Shown: piece by piece, positions 55,665-64,000 of the stretch
How positions within the stretch are numbered: the stretch's first letter is position 1
How the letters are laid out: the number at the start of each line of letters is the position of its first letter
DNA from: Geomonas ferrireducens
Lineage (GTDB): Bacteria > Desulfobacterota > Desulfuromonadia > Geobacterales > Geobacteraceae
Assembly (NCBI RefSeq): GCF_004917065.1
Contig: NZ_SSYA01000003.1
Span: forward strand, 828,318 to 892,317
DNA: 64,000 nucleotides
Direction: 5' to 3'
The notes under the pieces: model-generated
Seen by the model: the letters and a program-made list of their open reading frames with translations, nothing else
What the model was told of the DNA's origin: nothing
The model's database searches: none
Made by a program: the position numbers and the translations under genes

Positions 55665-56867
55665 ATGTCCGTGGCAAGCATAGAGGAAGCGATCGAGGAG
55701 ATCAGGTCCGGCAGGATGGTGATCCTGGTGGACGACGAGGACCGTGAGAACGAAGGCGACCTCACCATGGCCGCGCAGTGCATTACACCGGAGGCGATCA
55801 ACTTCATGGCCCGCTTCGGCCGCGGCCTCGTCTGCCTCACCATGACCGCCGAACGCTGCGACCGCCTGGCGCTCCCCCCCATGGTGCGGGACAACACCTC
55901 CTCCTTCGGCACGGCGTTCACCGTTTCCATCGAGGCGAGGCTAGGCGTCAGCACCGGGATCTCCGCTGCGGACCGCGCCCACACCATCCTTACCGCCGTG
56001 GCGCCCGACGCGCAAGCCTCGGACCTCGCGCGGCCGGGTCACATCTTCCCTCTGCGCGCACGCGACGGAGGTGTCCTCGTCCGCTCCGGACAGACCGAAG
56101 GTTCCGTCGATCTCGCGCGGCTTGCCGGGCTCGAGCCCGCGGGAGTCATCTGCGAGATCATGAAAGAGGACGGCACCATGGCGAGGATGCCCGACCTGAA
56201 GCGCTTCGCGCTGCAGCACGGCATAAAGATCTGCACCATCGCCGACCTGGTCGCCTACCGGCTCAGAAACGAATCCCTGGTGCGGCGCTCCGTCGAGGTC
56301 GCCATGCCGACCAAAACCGGCTCCTTCCGGGCTATCGCCTTCGAGAACGACATCGATCACCTTGAGCACATAGCCCTGGTGAAGGGGGATCTCTCGGGCG
56401 ACGAGCCGGTTCTCGTGCGGGTCCACTCCGAGTGCATGACCGGGGACGTGTTCGGCAGCGTGCGGTGCGACTGCGCCGACCAGTTGCACCAGGCGATGGA
56501 GCAGGTTGAAGCGGAGGGGAGGGGAGTGGTGCTCTACATGCGCCAGGAAGGGCGGGGCATAGGGCTCACCAACAAGCTGAAAGCCTACGCGCTGCAGGAC
56601 CAGGGGAAGGATACCGTCGAAGCGAACCTGGCCCTTGGCTTCAAGGCCGACATGCGCGACTACGGTATCGGCGCCCAGATCCTCGCCCATCTTGGGCTCA
56701 AAAAGATCCGGCTCATGACCAATAACCCGAAGAAACTGGTCGGTCTGCAGGGATACGGCATCGACATCGTCGAGCGCGTTCCCCTGGAAATCGCCCCCGG
56801 CAGCAACAATATCGGGTACCTGCGTACCAAGCGGGAGAAAATGGGACATTTGCTGCAGTCCATCTGA
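55665..56867 (+). CDS. ribBA: Bifunctional 3,4-dihydroxy-2-butanone-4-phosphate synthase/GTP cyclohydrolase II
   Basis: The 400-aa fusion has an N-terminal DHBP synthase ('[20 protein letters not shown]', '[21 protein letters not shown]', '[22 protein letters not shown]') and a C-terminal GTP cyclohydrolase II with the zinc-binding motif '[18 protein letters not shown]' near residue 265 and '[23 protein letters not shown]'. It makes both precursors of riboflavin. Placed beside four ETF genes and flavin-dependent Bam subunits, it may raise flavin supply during benzoate growth. The start follows AAGGAGGGAGTC. Confidence 0.95.
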   Translation: MSVASIEEAIEEIRSGRMVILVDDEDRENEGDLTMAAQCITPEAINFMARFGRGLVCLTMTAERCDRLALPPMVRDNTSSFGTAFTVSIEARLGVSTGISAADRAHTILTAVAPDAQASDLARPGHIFPLRARDGGVLVRSGQTEGSVDLARLAGLEPAGVICEIMKEDGTMARMPDLKRFALQHGIKICTIADLVAYRLRNESLVRRSVEVAMPTKTGSFRAIAFENDIDHLEHIALVKGDLSGDEPVLVRVHSECMTGDVFGSVRCDCADQLHQAMEQVEAEGRGVVLYMRQEGRGIGLTNKLKAYALQDQGKDTVEANLALGFKADMRDYGIGAQILAHLGLKKIRLMTNNPKKLVGLQGYGIDIVERVPLEIAPGSNNIGYLRTKREKMGHLLQSI

Positions 56868-56895
56868 GCGGGCGCTGCGGCTTGTGGGGTGAAGT

Positions 56896-57147
56896 ATGGA
56901 GCACTATCAAGATCTCCCTTCTAAACGCAATATCATCTCGGTGCGCATCACCGATGACGAGCGCAACTTTCTGCTGCGTCTGATCGATGGGCGCGAGATG
57001 ACCCTCTCCGACCTGATGAGGGAAGCCTTGGGCCGCCTGACGGTGTTCCCGCCTGCCTCGGCTCGAAAATCGCGTCGGCAGGGATTGCAGCAGCTGGAAC
57101 CAAAAGCCCAGAGCGGCGACCCGGCGCAGGGGGCAAGCACTACCTGA
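56896..57147 (+). CDS. Small ribbon-helix-helix-like protein
   Basis: The 83-aa frame has the pattern of a ribbon-helix-helix DNA-binding protein: a short strand 'NIISVRITDDER' (residues 12-23) and two helices 'NFLLRLIDGREMTLSDLMREAL' (24-45), followed by a basic tail. It lies 28 bp after ribBA and before the marR gene. The start has GTGGGGTGAAGT upstream, a mediocre site. A local regulator is likely, but this is a short frame with no family match that I can name. Confidence 0.5.
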   Translation: MEHYQDLPSKRNIISVRITDDERNFLLRLIDGREMTLSDLMREALGRLTVFPPASARKSRRQGLQQLEPKAQSGDPAQGASTT

Positions 57148-57184
57148 GCCTAAGCCTCGGCGGTGAGCTGGCGAAACTGAAAAA

Positions 57185-57219
57185 ATAGATAGCAATAAAA
57201 TAAATAGGATGCTATCTAT
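57185..57219. promoter_or_regulatory. Inverted-repeat operator upstream of the marR gene
   Basis: ATAGATAGCA (57185-57194) and TGCTATCTAT (57210-57219) form a perfect ten-base inverted repeat separated by 15 AT-rich bases, ending five bases before the ATG at 57225. MarR proteins commonly bind such palindromes over their own promoters. No clear ribosome binding site remains between operator and start. Confidence 0.65.
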
Positions 57220-57224
57220 ATTGC

Positions 57225-57689
57225 ATGACAACCGAAAAAACTAAGGTAGAAAAGCATAACCTCCTTTACCGTCTGGGCTTTCTGACGAGGCGTTGGCGCC
57301 AGGTGCTCGACTCGTCGTTCCAGTCTTTGGGAGTCACCGACGCGTCATGGCGCCCATTGCTGCACCTGCACCATCTGGGTGACGGCATCAAACAGAAAGA
57401 CCTTGCGGCCTCCCTCGGCATTGAAGGCCCCTCTCTCACACGCATCCTGGACCAGTTGATCGCGAAAGGTTTTATCGAGCGCGTCGAAGACGCGAGCGAC
57501 CGCCGGGCGAAACTGCTCACGCTCTCACCGCAGGGGCGGGCGATGGTCACCGAGATCACCGGCAAGGTGTCGGCCCTCGAGCATGATCTCCTCAGTGCGT
57601 TCGATGACACGGAGATCGAGCAGATGAGCAACTTCGTGGAGCGACTGGAGAAAAGGCTGCAGGAAACCCGCTCGAGACTGAAAGGATGA
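57225..57689 (+). CDS. MarR-family transcriptional regulator
   Basis: This 154-aa MarR protein has the winged helix 'IKQKDLAASLGIEGPSLTRILDQLIAKGFIERVEDASDRRAKLLTLSPQGRAM'-type region (quoted motifs: 'LASLGIEGPSLTRILDQL'-like helix and 'ASDRRAKLL' wing). Its stop overlaps the ATG of the FUSC exporter gene. That gene order is common for control of aromatic acid efflux, in which the MarR protein releases DNA when an aromatic compound binds. A ten-base inverted repeat lies directly ahead of the start codon. Confidence 0.87.
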   Translation: MTTEKTKVEKHNLLYRLGFLTRRWRQVLDSSFQSLGVTDASWRPLLHLHHLGDGIKQKDLAASLGIEGPSLTRILDQLIAKGFIERVEDASDRRAKLLTLSPQGRAMVTEITGKVSALEHDLLSAFDDTEIEQMSNFVERLEKRLQETRSRLKG

Positions 57690-59653
57690 ATTCGCACCAC
57701 CGCTTGAAACTCATCGTCGCCCTGCGCGGGACGCTTTCCGCGCTTACGGCACTTGGCGTTTCCCAGTTCCTGGGGATCGAGAATCCCTACTGGGCCGCGA
57801 TGACCGCACTGATCGTCATCCAGCCGACCCGCGGCCTTCTTTTCGAGAAGAGCTTCTACCGCCTGGTCGGCACCGTCTTCGGCTCCTTGGCCGCTCTTTT
57901 TCTCCTCCGGCACACCGTATCCCCGTCCATTCTCACCTTAGCCCTCGTCTTCTGGATCGCCGGTTGCGTCGGCATCGGGAACCTCCTACACGGTCTGCGC
58001 TCCTACGCCTTTCTCATGGCTGCCTGCACCTGCGCGGTCATCGTGATGAGCGGCTTCATGAATCCTTCACGGATGCATGAGATCGCCTTCGGCCGGATCG
58101 CCTGCATCGTCGTCGGCATCATCGTCTCTACGGCGGTCACCGCCTTCTTCACGCCGTCTTCGCAACGCGAGGAGTTGGAGCGGCGCCTCCGGGAGGCGGT
58201 AGCGGACGCCATGCACTGGCTGGCCGCGCTCATCCGTCATGGCCGGGCGGAGGAGGTCGCGAGACTTGAACATGCACTGCTCCTGGAGTTGGCTGACCTG
58301 GAGGTGCTTTTGGATGCGGCGGGGGCGGCAACTCCCGGCTTCAGAAGAAGGAAGCGGCAGGTAAAGAGCCTGATCGCCGCGCTTCTTTCCCTGCTCTCGG
58401 TCGGGCGCCTTTCCGCGGAGCACCTTGAGCGTCACAAAGACGAGGACGGCAGGCACGCGCAGTGGCGTGAGCTCCTGGCGCGGCGTTTGAACGAAGCTGC
58501 GGCGACGTTCGAATCTTCCGAAGGAGCTGCTTTTTCCACCGAACTCGCCGCTCTCTCATCTGAAGCGCGCTCCCACCTGCCGCTTTTGGGGGAGACGCTG
58601 CACGGGCTGGTGGCTGCACTGGAAGACGTCCTTTCCGGAGTCGAGGCGGTTGCCGGCGATCAGGAAAGCGAGCCGCGGCATCGGCTCATCAGGCACCGGG
58701 ACTGGGTTGAAGCGGGTAGGGCAGCCTTTCGTTCCGGCCTTATCATCGCGGCCGTCGGCTTTACCTGGAGCGCCACCGGCTGGAGCAAGGGCCCGCTCAT
58801 GCTGATGGCCCTCTCCATCATGACCACAGTCTTCTCGAACAAGGACCATCCCGCCCACTTCGTCGGCAACATCTTCGTCGGTGCGGCGATCGGCTCCGCG
58901 GCCGCGGTTCTCTGCAGAATATTCCTGCTCCCTGGTGTGGTTGACCCGTACCTCACCATCGCCGTTGTCGCCCCGTTCGTGCTGCTCGGTTTCATCGCCA
59001 TGCAGTACCGGAAAACGGTGCTGGCCGCGACCGACGCGACCCTCTTCTTCCTTTTCGTGGTTCAGCCGGGGGTAGCGGTTCACGTCGCCAATATCGATCT
59101 GGCCATTGGCGCCGTAGCCATGGTGGCGGGTGTGGGAACCGCATGGATCTCCTACACCTTGCTGGTTCCGATCAACCCTCGTCTGCGCATGCGGTCCATT
59201 CTCGCGGCCGTTTCCCGCGACCTCGTGCGCATGGCGCAGGACGGGTCGCCGCAGGTCATGGCCCGAACCCGTGAGAGGCTGCACCACAGGGTGATCCGTT
59301 TGGTGGACATGGCCGCGCGGCATGACCCGGAGCATCTCAGAACCGTAGAGGGTGGGGTGACCGCGCTCGGCATGGCCGCATGCATCATCTCGTTGCGTGA
59401 AAAACTGGACAAAGAGGATCTTGCCCCGACATCGGAACGGATCATAAGGGAGGCGCTGATGGCTATAGCCGTCCTGGCCCCTCGACCTGAAAATGCCGGG
59501 CAACTGTTAAGCCGTGCGGCACGCGCCCTTTACGCTGTCTTGGAAGATGGGGTGGTGATGAAGGACGTGGCACACGCAGAGGTAGGATCAACCGGTCATG
59601 CAGGGGACGTGCAACTGCATCCGCACCGGCTGCTGTGGGCAGAAAAACAGTAA
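57686..59653 (+). CDS. FUSC-family membrane protein, candidate aromatic acid exporter
   Basis: This 655-aa protein has two hydrophobic blocks of several helices each (about residues 15-155 and 350-490). Each is followed by a soluble domain, the layout of FUSC/AaeB-type efflux pumps. The first block reads 'GVSQFLGIENPYWAAMTALIVIQPTRG', a family-typical sequence, and the second 'AVGFTWSATGWSKGPLMLMALSIMTTVFSNKDHP'. The partner membrane-fusion protein AaeA is not seen. It would protect the cell from excess benzoate or related acids. It is coupled to marR by a four-base overlap and followed 19 bp later by an SDR. Confidence 0.84.
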   Translation: MNSHHRLKLIVALRGTLSALTALGVSQFLGIENPYWAAMTALIVIQPTRGLLFEKSFYRLVGTVFGSLAALFLLRHTVSPSILTLALVFWIAGCVGIGNLLHGLRSYAFLMAACTCAVIVMSGFMNPSRMHEIAFGRIACIVVGIIVSTAVTAFFTPSSQREELERRLREAVADAMHWLAALIRHGRAEEVARLEHALLLELADLEVLLDAAGAATPGFRRRKRQVKSLIAALLSLLSVGRLSAEHLERHKDEDGRHAQWRELLARRLNEAAATFESSEGAAFSTELAALSSEARSHLPLLGETLHGLVAALEDVLSGVEAVAGDQESEPRHRLIRHRDWVEAGRAAFRSGLIIAAVGFTWSATGWSKGPLMLMALSIMTTVFSNKDHPAHFVGNIFVGAAIGSAAAVLCRIFLLPGVVDPYLTIAVVAPFVLLGFIAMQYRKTVLAATDATLFFLFVVQPGVAVHVANIDLAIGAVAMVAGVGTAWISYTLLVPINPRLRMRSILAAVSRDLVRMAQDGSPQVMARTRERLHHRVIRLVDMAARHDPEHLRTVEGGVTALGMAACIISLREKLDKEDLAPTSERIIREALMAIAVLAPRPENAGQLLSRAARALYAVLEDGVVMKDVAHAEVGSTGHAGDVQLHPHRLLWAEKQ

Positions 59654-59672
59654 GACTGAAGAGGAGAAAAAA

Positions 59673-60404
59673 ATGGAATTGGCAGGCAAGGTAGTTTTGG
59701 TCACCGGCGCCAACGGCGGCATAGGGTGGGCACTGGTGCAGGAGTTATTGGAGCGTGGAGCGGCCAAAGTATATGCGGCGGCCCGCAACATCCAGGCGGT
59801 AGCCGAAATGGCGAAATTCGACCCGGGGCGCGTGGTCGCGCTGAGGATTGACGTGACCCATGAGACGAGCGTGGCAACGGCGGCGGCGCAATGCCAGGAT
59901 GTCGATCTCGTCATCAACAACGCCGGGGTCAACCATTGCAAGAGCCTGCTCGACCCGGACGGGCTCGATTGCGCGCGCCAGGAGATCAAGGTCAACTACC
60001 TCGGCACCCTTTCCATGTGCCGTGCCTTCGCGCCTGTACTGGCCGCACGCGGCGGGGCGATAGCGAACGTCTGCTCCATCCTCGGTCTCGTGAACCTTCC
60101 CGTGAACGGAACCTACTCAGCCTCCAAGGCGGCCGGCCACTCGCTGCTGCAGGGGGTGCGCGCCGAACTGGCGCCGCGCGGCGTCAAGGTCTACGGGGTG
60201 TACCCAGGTCCGGTCGACACCAGGATGACCGCGGGGCAGGAGATGTCGAAAGCGACTCCGTCTCAGGTTGCGAAAATGATCCTGGAGGGCATCGCGAAAG
60301 ACGAAGAGTACATCTTCCCTGATGCGATGTCGCTTGATGTGCGCAAGGGGCTGCTCCATGCCCCGAAAGAGGTCGAAAAGGAATTCGGCGCGATGGTGCC
60401 GTAA
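59673..60404 (+). CDS. Short-chain dehydrogenase/reductase
   Basis: This 243-aa classical SDR has 'VTGANGGIGWALVQELLERG' at residue 9, 'VINNAGVNHC' near 82, catalytic Ser in 'ANVCSILGLVNLP', and 'YSASKAAGHSLL' with the Tyr-Lys pair. The start at 59673 has AAGAGGAG upstream; a longer frame from 59598 overlaps the FUSC gene. The substrate is unknown. It is the last gene of the marR-FUSC unit, with a terminator 36 bp after the stop. Confidence 0.82.
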   Translation: MELAGKVVLVTGANGGIGWALVQELLERGAAKVYAAARNIQAVAEMAKFDPGRVVALRIDVTHETSVATAAAQCQDVDLVINNAGVNHCKSLLDPDGLDCARQEIKVNYLGTLSMCRAFAPVLAARGGAIANVCSILGLVNLPVNGTYSASKAAGHSLLQGVRAELAPRGVKVYGVYPGPVDTRMTAGQEMSKATPSQVAKMILEGIAKDEEYIFPDAMSLDVRKGLLHAPKEVEKEFGAMVP

Positions 60405-60439
60405 GGAACCGGATACCCGAAAGCCTTCGCAGCAAAAGA

Positions 60440-60467
60440 AAAGGCCCTGATCTCTCAGGGCCTTTTT
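60440..60467. terminator. Bidirectional rho-independent terminator
   Basis: AAAGGCCCTGA (60440-60450), TCTC loop, TCAGGGCCTTTTT (60455-60467): an eleven-base stem with a T-run on the plus strand and an A-run giving a T-run on the minus strand. It lies between convergent genes. Confidence 0.9.
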
Positions 60468-60502
60468 CTGTCTGGGTGTCCTTTGCGCCTGGGGATCGGG
60501 CG

Positions 60503-61078
60503 TCAGGATGAGGCCAGGTCGAATGAGGATGCTGCACGGGAAGCCTGGTCGTAGCTGCCCGAAACGTTGCGTAGGAATTTGGCGATACCGGCCAGCGTCT
60601 TCGCTTCGTCCTCGCTCTTGGTGAAGCTGTCTATGAGACAGGTGTCACGTACCTGCCTGTAGTTGTTGCAGATGGTCGAACCGTTGGGGGTGGTTGAGTA
60701 AAACATTTCCTTCCCCTTCTTGGTCCCGCTGACCAGCCCCGCGTTGGTCAGCTTCTTGATTGAGTAGGTGGCAAGGTGGGTATCTTCGATGTTCAGGATG
60801 AAACAGATGTCCGCAAGGCGCTTTTGCTTACCCCGATGGTTGATATGGTGCAGGATCAGTATGTCGAGCGGCGCCATGTCCTTGGCTCCGGCGGCGTTCA
60901 TGCAGCGCACCATCCAGCGTTCAAAGGCATGATAAGCGATGATGAGCCCGAATTCGAATTCGGAAGACTCCGGATAGGAAACGGCGAGGTGGGCGGACGT
61001 AACGATATGAACGTTATTATCTTCCGAGTTTGAGCCGCTTCCTGCCATGGTGCTGATATCGATCTCTTTCTTTGGCAT
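60503..61078 (-). CDS. Winged-helix (MarR-like) transcriptional regulator
   Basis: This 191-aa protein has a central winged helix: 'MAPLDILILHHINHRGKQKRLADICFILN' (about residues 68-96) and 'IEDTHLATYSIKKLTNAGLVSGTKKGKEMFYSTT', similar to MarR-type repressors. I chose the ATG at 61078 with GAGGG upstream; the longer frame to 61159 begins inside an untranslated-looking stretch. The gene is downstream of the biotin-dependent carboxylase genes on the same strand, separated by about 110 bp. It may regulate them or the neighbouring exporter. Confidence 0.75.
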   Translation of the reverse strand: MPKKEIDISTMAGSGSNSEDNNVHIVTSAHLAVSYPESSEFEFGLIIAYHAFERWMVRCMNAAGAKDMAPLDILILHHINHRGKQKRLADICFILNIEDTHLATYSIKKLTNAGLVSGTKKGKEMFYSTTPNGSTICNNYRQVRDTCLIDSFTKSEDEAKTLAGIAKFLRNVSGSYDQASRAASSFDLASS

Positions 61079-61189
61079 AGACCCTCTGGTTAATCTGCGG
61101 AACTTGACACAGGCATGCTGTAAGCGGGCAGTATAACTATCGGAGCAGCTTTTTACCAAGAAAATTCATCCCGATCTCGCAGGACTGTA

Positions 61190-61705
61190 CTACCCGGCCG
61201 GTTCCACGACACACAGCAATTCGTTGGTCGCAACGGGAACACCCTCAGTGGCCTTCAAGCTTCCTATCACACCGGCCACCGGTGCCTTGAGCTCGTTCAT
61301 CATCTTCATCGCTTCAAGAATCATCAGCACCTGGCCGGATTCGACCAGGTCACCTTCCTTGACCAGGACCTTGCAGACATTGCCGGACATGGGGGCGGTG
61401 ATCTCCTGCCTTCCTGAAAGCCCCGCAGAGAGCTTGCTGGCGAGCTTTTTCCGCTTCTCCTCCATTACATCCAGCTCGAAGTGATCACCCTGTATGTCGA
61501 CCTGGTACACCTCACCTTTATCGGAAAGGTCCAGATCCACTTCGTACGATCTGCCGTTTATGATCAGGGAGAGGAGGTTGTCTCTGGATTCATGGTAATC
61601 CACCAGGTATTCCTTGCCGCCCAAGTGAACCACGTACAGCCCGGGATGGCGCTCTTCCACCCCGATGTGCCACTCTTCTTCGTTGCAGGTGACGATGTAT
61701 GCCAT
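61190..61705 (-). CDS. Biotin carboxyl carrier protein (acyl-CoA carboxylase type)
   Basis: This 171-aa protein ends in a biotinyl domain with the target lysine in 'ILEAMKMMNELKAPVAGV' near residue 135. Its N-terminal 95 residues contain beta-rich segments ('NGRSYEVDLDLSDKGEVYQVDIQGDHFELDV'-type pattern) as in the carrier part of acyl-CoA carboxylases. It lies 26 bp after the biotin carboxylase gene and belongs to the same complex. The carrier may interact with other carboxyltransferases in this window, such as GcdA, but its operon points to the one at 63304. Confidence 0.85.
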   Translation of the reverse strand: MAYIVTCNEEEWHIGVEERHPGLYVVHLGGKEYLVDYHESRDNLLSLIINGRSYEVDLDLSDKGEVYQVDIQGDHFELDVMEEKRKKLASKLSAGLSGRQEITAPMSGNVCKVLVKEGDLVESGQVLMILEAMKMMNELKAPVAGVIGSLKATEGVPVATNELLCVVEPAG

Positions 61706-61731
61706 GTGGAATTATCCTCCGTGAAGTGCCG

Positions 61732-63255
61732 TCAGCGCTTGATGCGGCCGCTCATCTTCCAGCCTGATTTGCCTTGCGGGGTGCCGTCCGGAACTGGCGT
61801 GCTCTTGCCGAGCTTTGCCTTGTCGTTCCGGAAAGCCTTGATGACGACGGCGAGCAGCGCCACCTCCAGGTGCGGTTTTTCCCTGGCGGCATCCTCCCTG
61901 TCGAACCTGCTGTCGATGAAGGTCGTGTCGTAGTCGCCTTCAATGAAGTGCTCGTTCTGCATGACCCGTTCGCAGAAAGGTATGGTGGTCTTGATCCCCT
62001 TCACGAAGTACTCGGAGAGCGCCCGCCGGGTGCGGCTGATGCAGCGCTCCCGGGTACCGGCCCAGACCACGAGTTTCGCCAGGTGCGGATCGTAGTAGGG
62101 GGGGACGTCGAGCCCCTCGTACATACCGGAGTCGTCGCGGACACCGGGGCCGCCCGGCGTGCGCAGGCCGTCGATGCGTCCCGCGATCGGGAAGAAGTCA
62201 TGGTCCGGATCCTCCGCGTGAATGTGGCATTCGATGGCGTGGCCGCGGAAGGCGATGTCCTTTTGCTGGAAGGCCAGCGGTAGACCGGCTGCCACACGGA
62301 TCATCTCCTTGCAGAGGTCCGTGCCGGTGACTGCCTCGGTGACCGGGTGCTCGACCGCCAGACGGGTATTCATCTCCAGGAAGAAGAATTCCTTTGTCGC
62401 CCCGTTCACCAGGAACTCGACCGTTCCCGCCGAATCGTAGCCGACCGCCCGGGCGATGCGGACCGCCGCTTCGCCCAATTTGCCGCGGAGTTCATCATCC
62501 ACTATGGTCGAGGGCGCCTCTTCGATCATTTTCTGGTTCCGGTGCTGGATGGAACACTCTCGCTCCATGAAATGGACCACGTGTCCGTTTCCATCGCCGA
62601 ATATCTGGATCTCTATGTGGCGAGGCCTTTCGATGCAGCGCTCCAGGTAGACCGCCTTTCTGCCGAAGCAGTTGAACGACTCGGAGCGGGCCGCCCGCAC
62701 CAGCCTGGTCAGGTCCTCCGGCCGCTCCACCCTGCGCATCCCCTTGCCGCCGAAGCCGTGCACCGCTTTGACCATGATGGGGTAACCGATTTCGGCCGCT
62801 GCCTGCTGGGCATCTTCGTCGTCGCGCAACTCCGCCAGCATGCCGGGGACGAGCGGCACGTCCTGCGCGGCCGCCACCTTGCGGGCCTCGATCTTGTTTC
62901 CCATGATCCGGATGGCGCCCGGGTTTGGGCCGATGAAGGTGATCCCTTCCGCGGCGCAGAGTTCGGCGAATTCCGCAGTCTCGGAGAGGAAACCGTACCC
63001 GGGATGGATGGCGTCACAGCCGGATTTCTTCGCCACCTCGATGATGGTGTCGGTCCGCAAGTAGGAACGGGAGGCGGGCGCCGGGCCGATACAGTAGGCT
63101 TCATCGGCGACCCTCACGTGCAGCGAGGCGCGGTCCGCCTCGGAGTACACGGCCACCGTCGGTATCTGGAGTTCCTGGCAGGCGCGGATGATTCGTATGG
63201 CGATCTCGCCGCGGTTGGCGATGAGCACCTTTTGAAAGAGCTTGTCAGCGGGCAT
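61732..63255 (-). CDS. Biotin carboxylase subunit of an acyl-CoA carboxylase
   Basis: This 507-aa ATP-grasp enzyme has 'KVLIANRGEIAIRIIRACQEL' at residue 9, 'AIHPGYGFLSETAEFAELC' near 80, the glycine-rich loop 'HGFGGKGMRRVERPEDL' near 165, 'HVVHFMERECSIQHRNQKMIEEAPS' and 'FLEMNTRLAVEHPVTEAVTGTDL' near 300. It carboxylates biotin with ATP and bicarbonate. The usual length is about 450 aa; the extra C-terminal 50 residues are basic and of unknown role. It lies 48 bp after the carboxyltransferase gene. Confidence 0.92.
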   Translation of the reverse strand: MPADKLFQKVLIANRGEIAIRIIRACQELQIPTVAVYSEADRASLHVRVADEAYCIGPAPASRSYLRTDTIIEVAKKSGCDAIHPGYGFLSETAEFAELCAAEGITFIGPNPGAIRIMGNKIEARKVAAAQDVPLVPGMLAELRDDEDAQQAAAEIGYPIMVKAVHGFGGKGMRRVERPEDLTRLVRAARSESFNCFGRKAVYLERCIERPRHIEIQIFGDGNGHVVHFMERECSIQHRNQKMIEEAPSTIVDDELRGKLGEAAVRIARAVGYDSAGTVEFLVNGATKEFFFLEMNTRLAVEHPVTEAVTGTDLCKEMIRVAAGLPLAFQQKDIAFRGHAIECHIHAEDPDHDFFPIAGRIDGLRTPGGPGVRDDSGMYEGLDVPPYYDPHLAKLVVWAGTRERCISRTRRALSEYFVKGIKTTIPFCERVMQNEHFIEGDYDTTFIDSRFDREDAAREKPHLEVALLAVVIKAFRNDKAKLGKSTPVPDGTPQGKSGWKMSGRIKR

Positions 63256-63303
63256 ATGAACTACTCCTTGCTGTTACGCTTCGGCTGCACTCGTACTTGC
63301 CGT

Positions 63304-64000
63304 TTACAGGGGTATGTTGCCGTGCTTGCGCGGCGGGTTCGCGTCGCGTTTGTTCTTGCACATCTCGAGCACGCTGATGAGCTTCGAGCGGGTCGCCGCG
63401 GGATCGATGACCTCGTCGATGTAGCCGAGCTCGGCGGCGTTGTACGGGTTGGCGAACTTCTCGCGGTAATCCCGAACCAGTGACTTCCGGGTTTCCTGCG
63501 GGTTGTCCGAAGCGTACATCTCGGCGCGGTGAATGATGTTCACGGCACCTTCCGGCCCCATCACCGCGATCTCAGCCGTGGGGAAGGCCATGCTGTAGTC
63601 GCCGCGGATATGTTTGGAGTTCATGACGCAGTAAGCGCCGCCGTAGGCCTTGCGGGTGATGACGGTGATCTTGGGTACCGTTGCCTCGGCCATGGCGTAG
63701 AGGAGTTTGGCGCCATGCTTGATGATGCCCCCAAGCTCCTGTCCCACCCCCGGCATGAAACCGGGGACGTCCTCGAAGATGACCAAGGGGATGTTGAAGC
63801 TGTCGCAGAAACGGGTGAAGCGTGCCCCCTTGAGGGATGAATCGACGTCCAAGGCCCCGGCCAGAAAGATCGGCTGGTTCGCTACGACGCCGACCGGCCT
63901 GCCGTTCAACCGGGCGAAGCCGACCACCAGGTTCTTCGCGTAGTGTTCCTGGACCTCGAAGAAGTAGCGGTCGTCGACCACGGCCTTGATGACCTCCTTC
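63304..64000 (-). CDS. Acyl-CoA carboxylase, carboxyltransferase subunit (partial)
   Basis: The frame is open to the window end; 232 residues of the C-terminal half are visible. '[32 protein letters not shown]', '[34 protein letters not shown]', '[18 protein letters not shown]' and '[17 protein letters not shown]' are typical of propionyl-CoA carboxylase beta subunits (PccB/MmdA family). Together with the carboxylase and carrier genes it forms a complete propionyl-CoA carboxylase-like enzyme. Substrate choice (propionyl-, methylmalonyl- or another acyl-CoA) is not fixed by what is visible. Confidence 0.88.
   Translation of the reverse strand, partial: KEVIKAVVDDRYFFEVQEHYAKNLVVGFARLNGRPVGVVANQPIFLAGALDVDSSLKGARFTRFCDSFNIPLVIFEDVPGFMPGVGQELGGIIKHGAKLLYAMAEATVPKITVITRKAYGGAYCVMNSKHIRGDYSMAFPTAEIAVMGPEGAVNIIHRAEMYASDNPQETRKSLVRDYREKFANPYNAAELGYIDEVIDPAATRSKLISVLEMCKNKRDANPPRKHGNIPL

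Overview
The window is high-GC DNA from a Geobacter-like (Geobacterales, Desulfobacterota) strict anaerobe. It carries most of an anaerobic benzoate degradation island. The diagnostic block is bamA followed by the complete class II benzoyl-CoA reductase set bamBCDEFGHI (18462-30393). That block includes a selenocysteine codon in bamF, which would otherwise read as a stop. I identified families by reading the translations. No database search was run, so G. metallireducens/G. bemidjiensis parallels come from memory.

Layout. 1-3348 (minus): a partial membrane protein, an outer-membrane porin and benzoate-CoA ligase (bamY), the last with a piece of a dispersed repeat inserted in frame. 3586-5442: a CoA-transferase fused to a GNAT domain. 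5708-11042: bamQ, bamR, an SDR, a thiolase and a frame-disrupted amidohydrolase. 11061-12851: moaA and fdhD, cofactor genes that may serve the tungsten enzyme BamB. 12988-16543: a sigma-54 activator and a second CoA-transferase behind a -24/-12 promoter. 16732-17655 (minus): a GNAT and an Rrf2 regulator. 17894-30393: a thioesterase, bamA and bamB-I. 30784-41513: a glutaryl-CoA dehydrogenase candidate, glutaconyl-CoA decarboxylase alpha subunit, an OadA-like protein with two biotin domains, malic enzyme, a methyltransferase, a crotonase and a second amidohydrolase. 41998-55367: thiolase, hydroxyacyl-CoA dehydrogenase, crotonase, sucCD, and two ETF sets with two membrane FeS (EtfD-like) proteins. 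55665-60404: ribBA, a small ribbon-helix-helix protein, MarR, a FUSC exporter and an SDR. 60503-64000 (minus): a winged-helix regulator and a three-part biotin-dependent carboxylase cut by the window end.

How it fits together. Benzoate enters through the porin and is activated by the ligase or a CoA-transferase. BamB-I dearomatises it, and BamR, BamQ and BamA hydrate, oxidise and open the ring. SDR and thiolase enzymes shorten 3-hydroxypimelyl-CoA to glutaryl-CoA. Glutaryl-CoA becomes glutaconyl/crotonyl-CoA, and then acetyl-CoA by beta-oxidation. ETFs and the membrane FeS proteins would pass electrons to the quinone pool.

Regulation and repeats. Five 16-bp palindromes close to TGGTA-N6-TACCA lie beside the Rrf2 operon and upstream of bamQ, the thioesterase, bamA and the 41998 thiolase. 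In four of them the right arm overlaps the -10 box, which outlines a candidate local regulon. Two GC-rich repeat families and one 135-bp inverted-repeat element fill many gaps between operons. No tRNA, rRNA, CRISPR array, transposase or integrase was seen.
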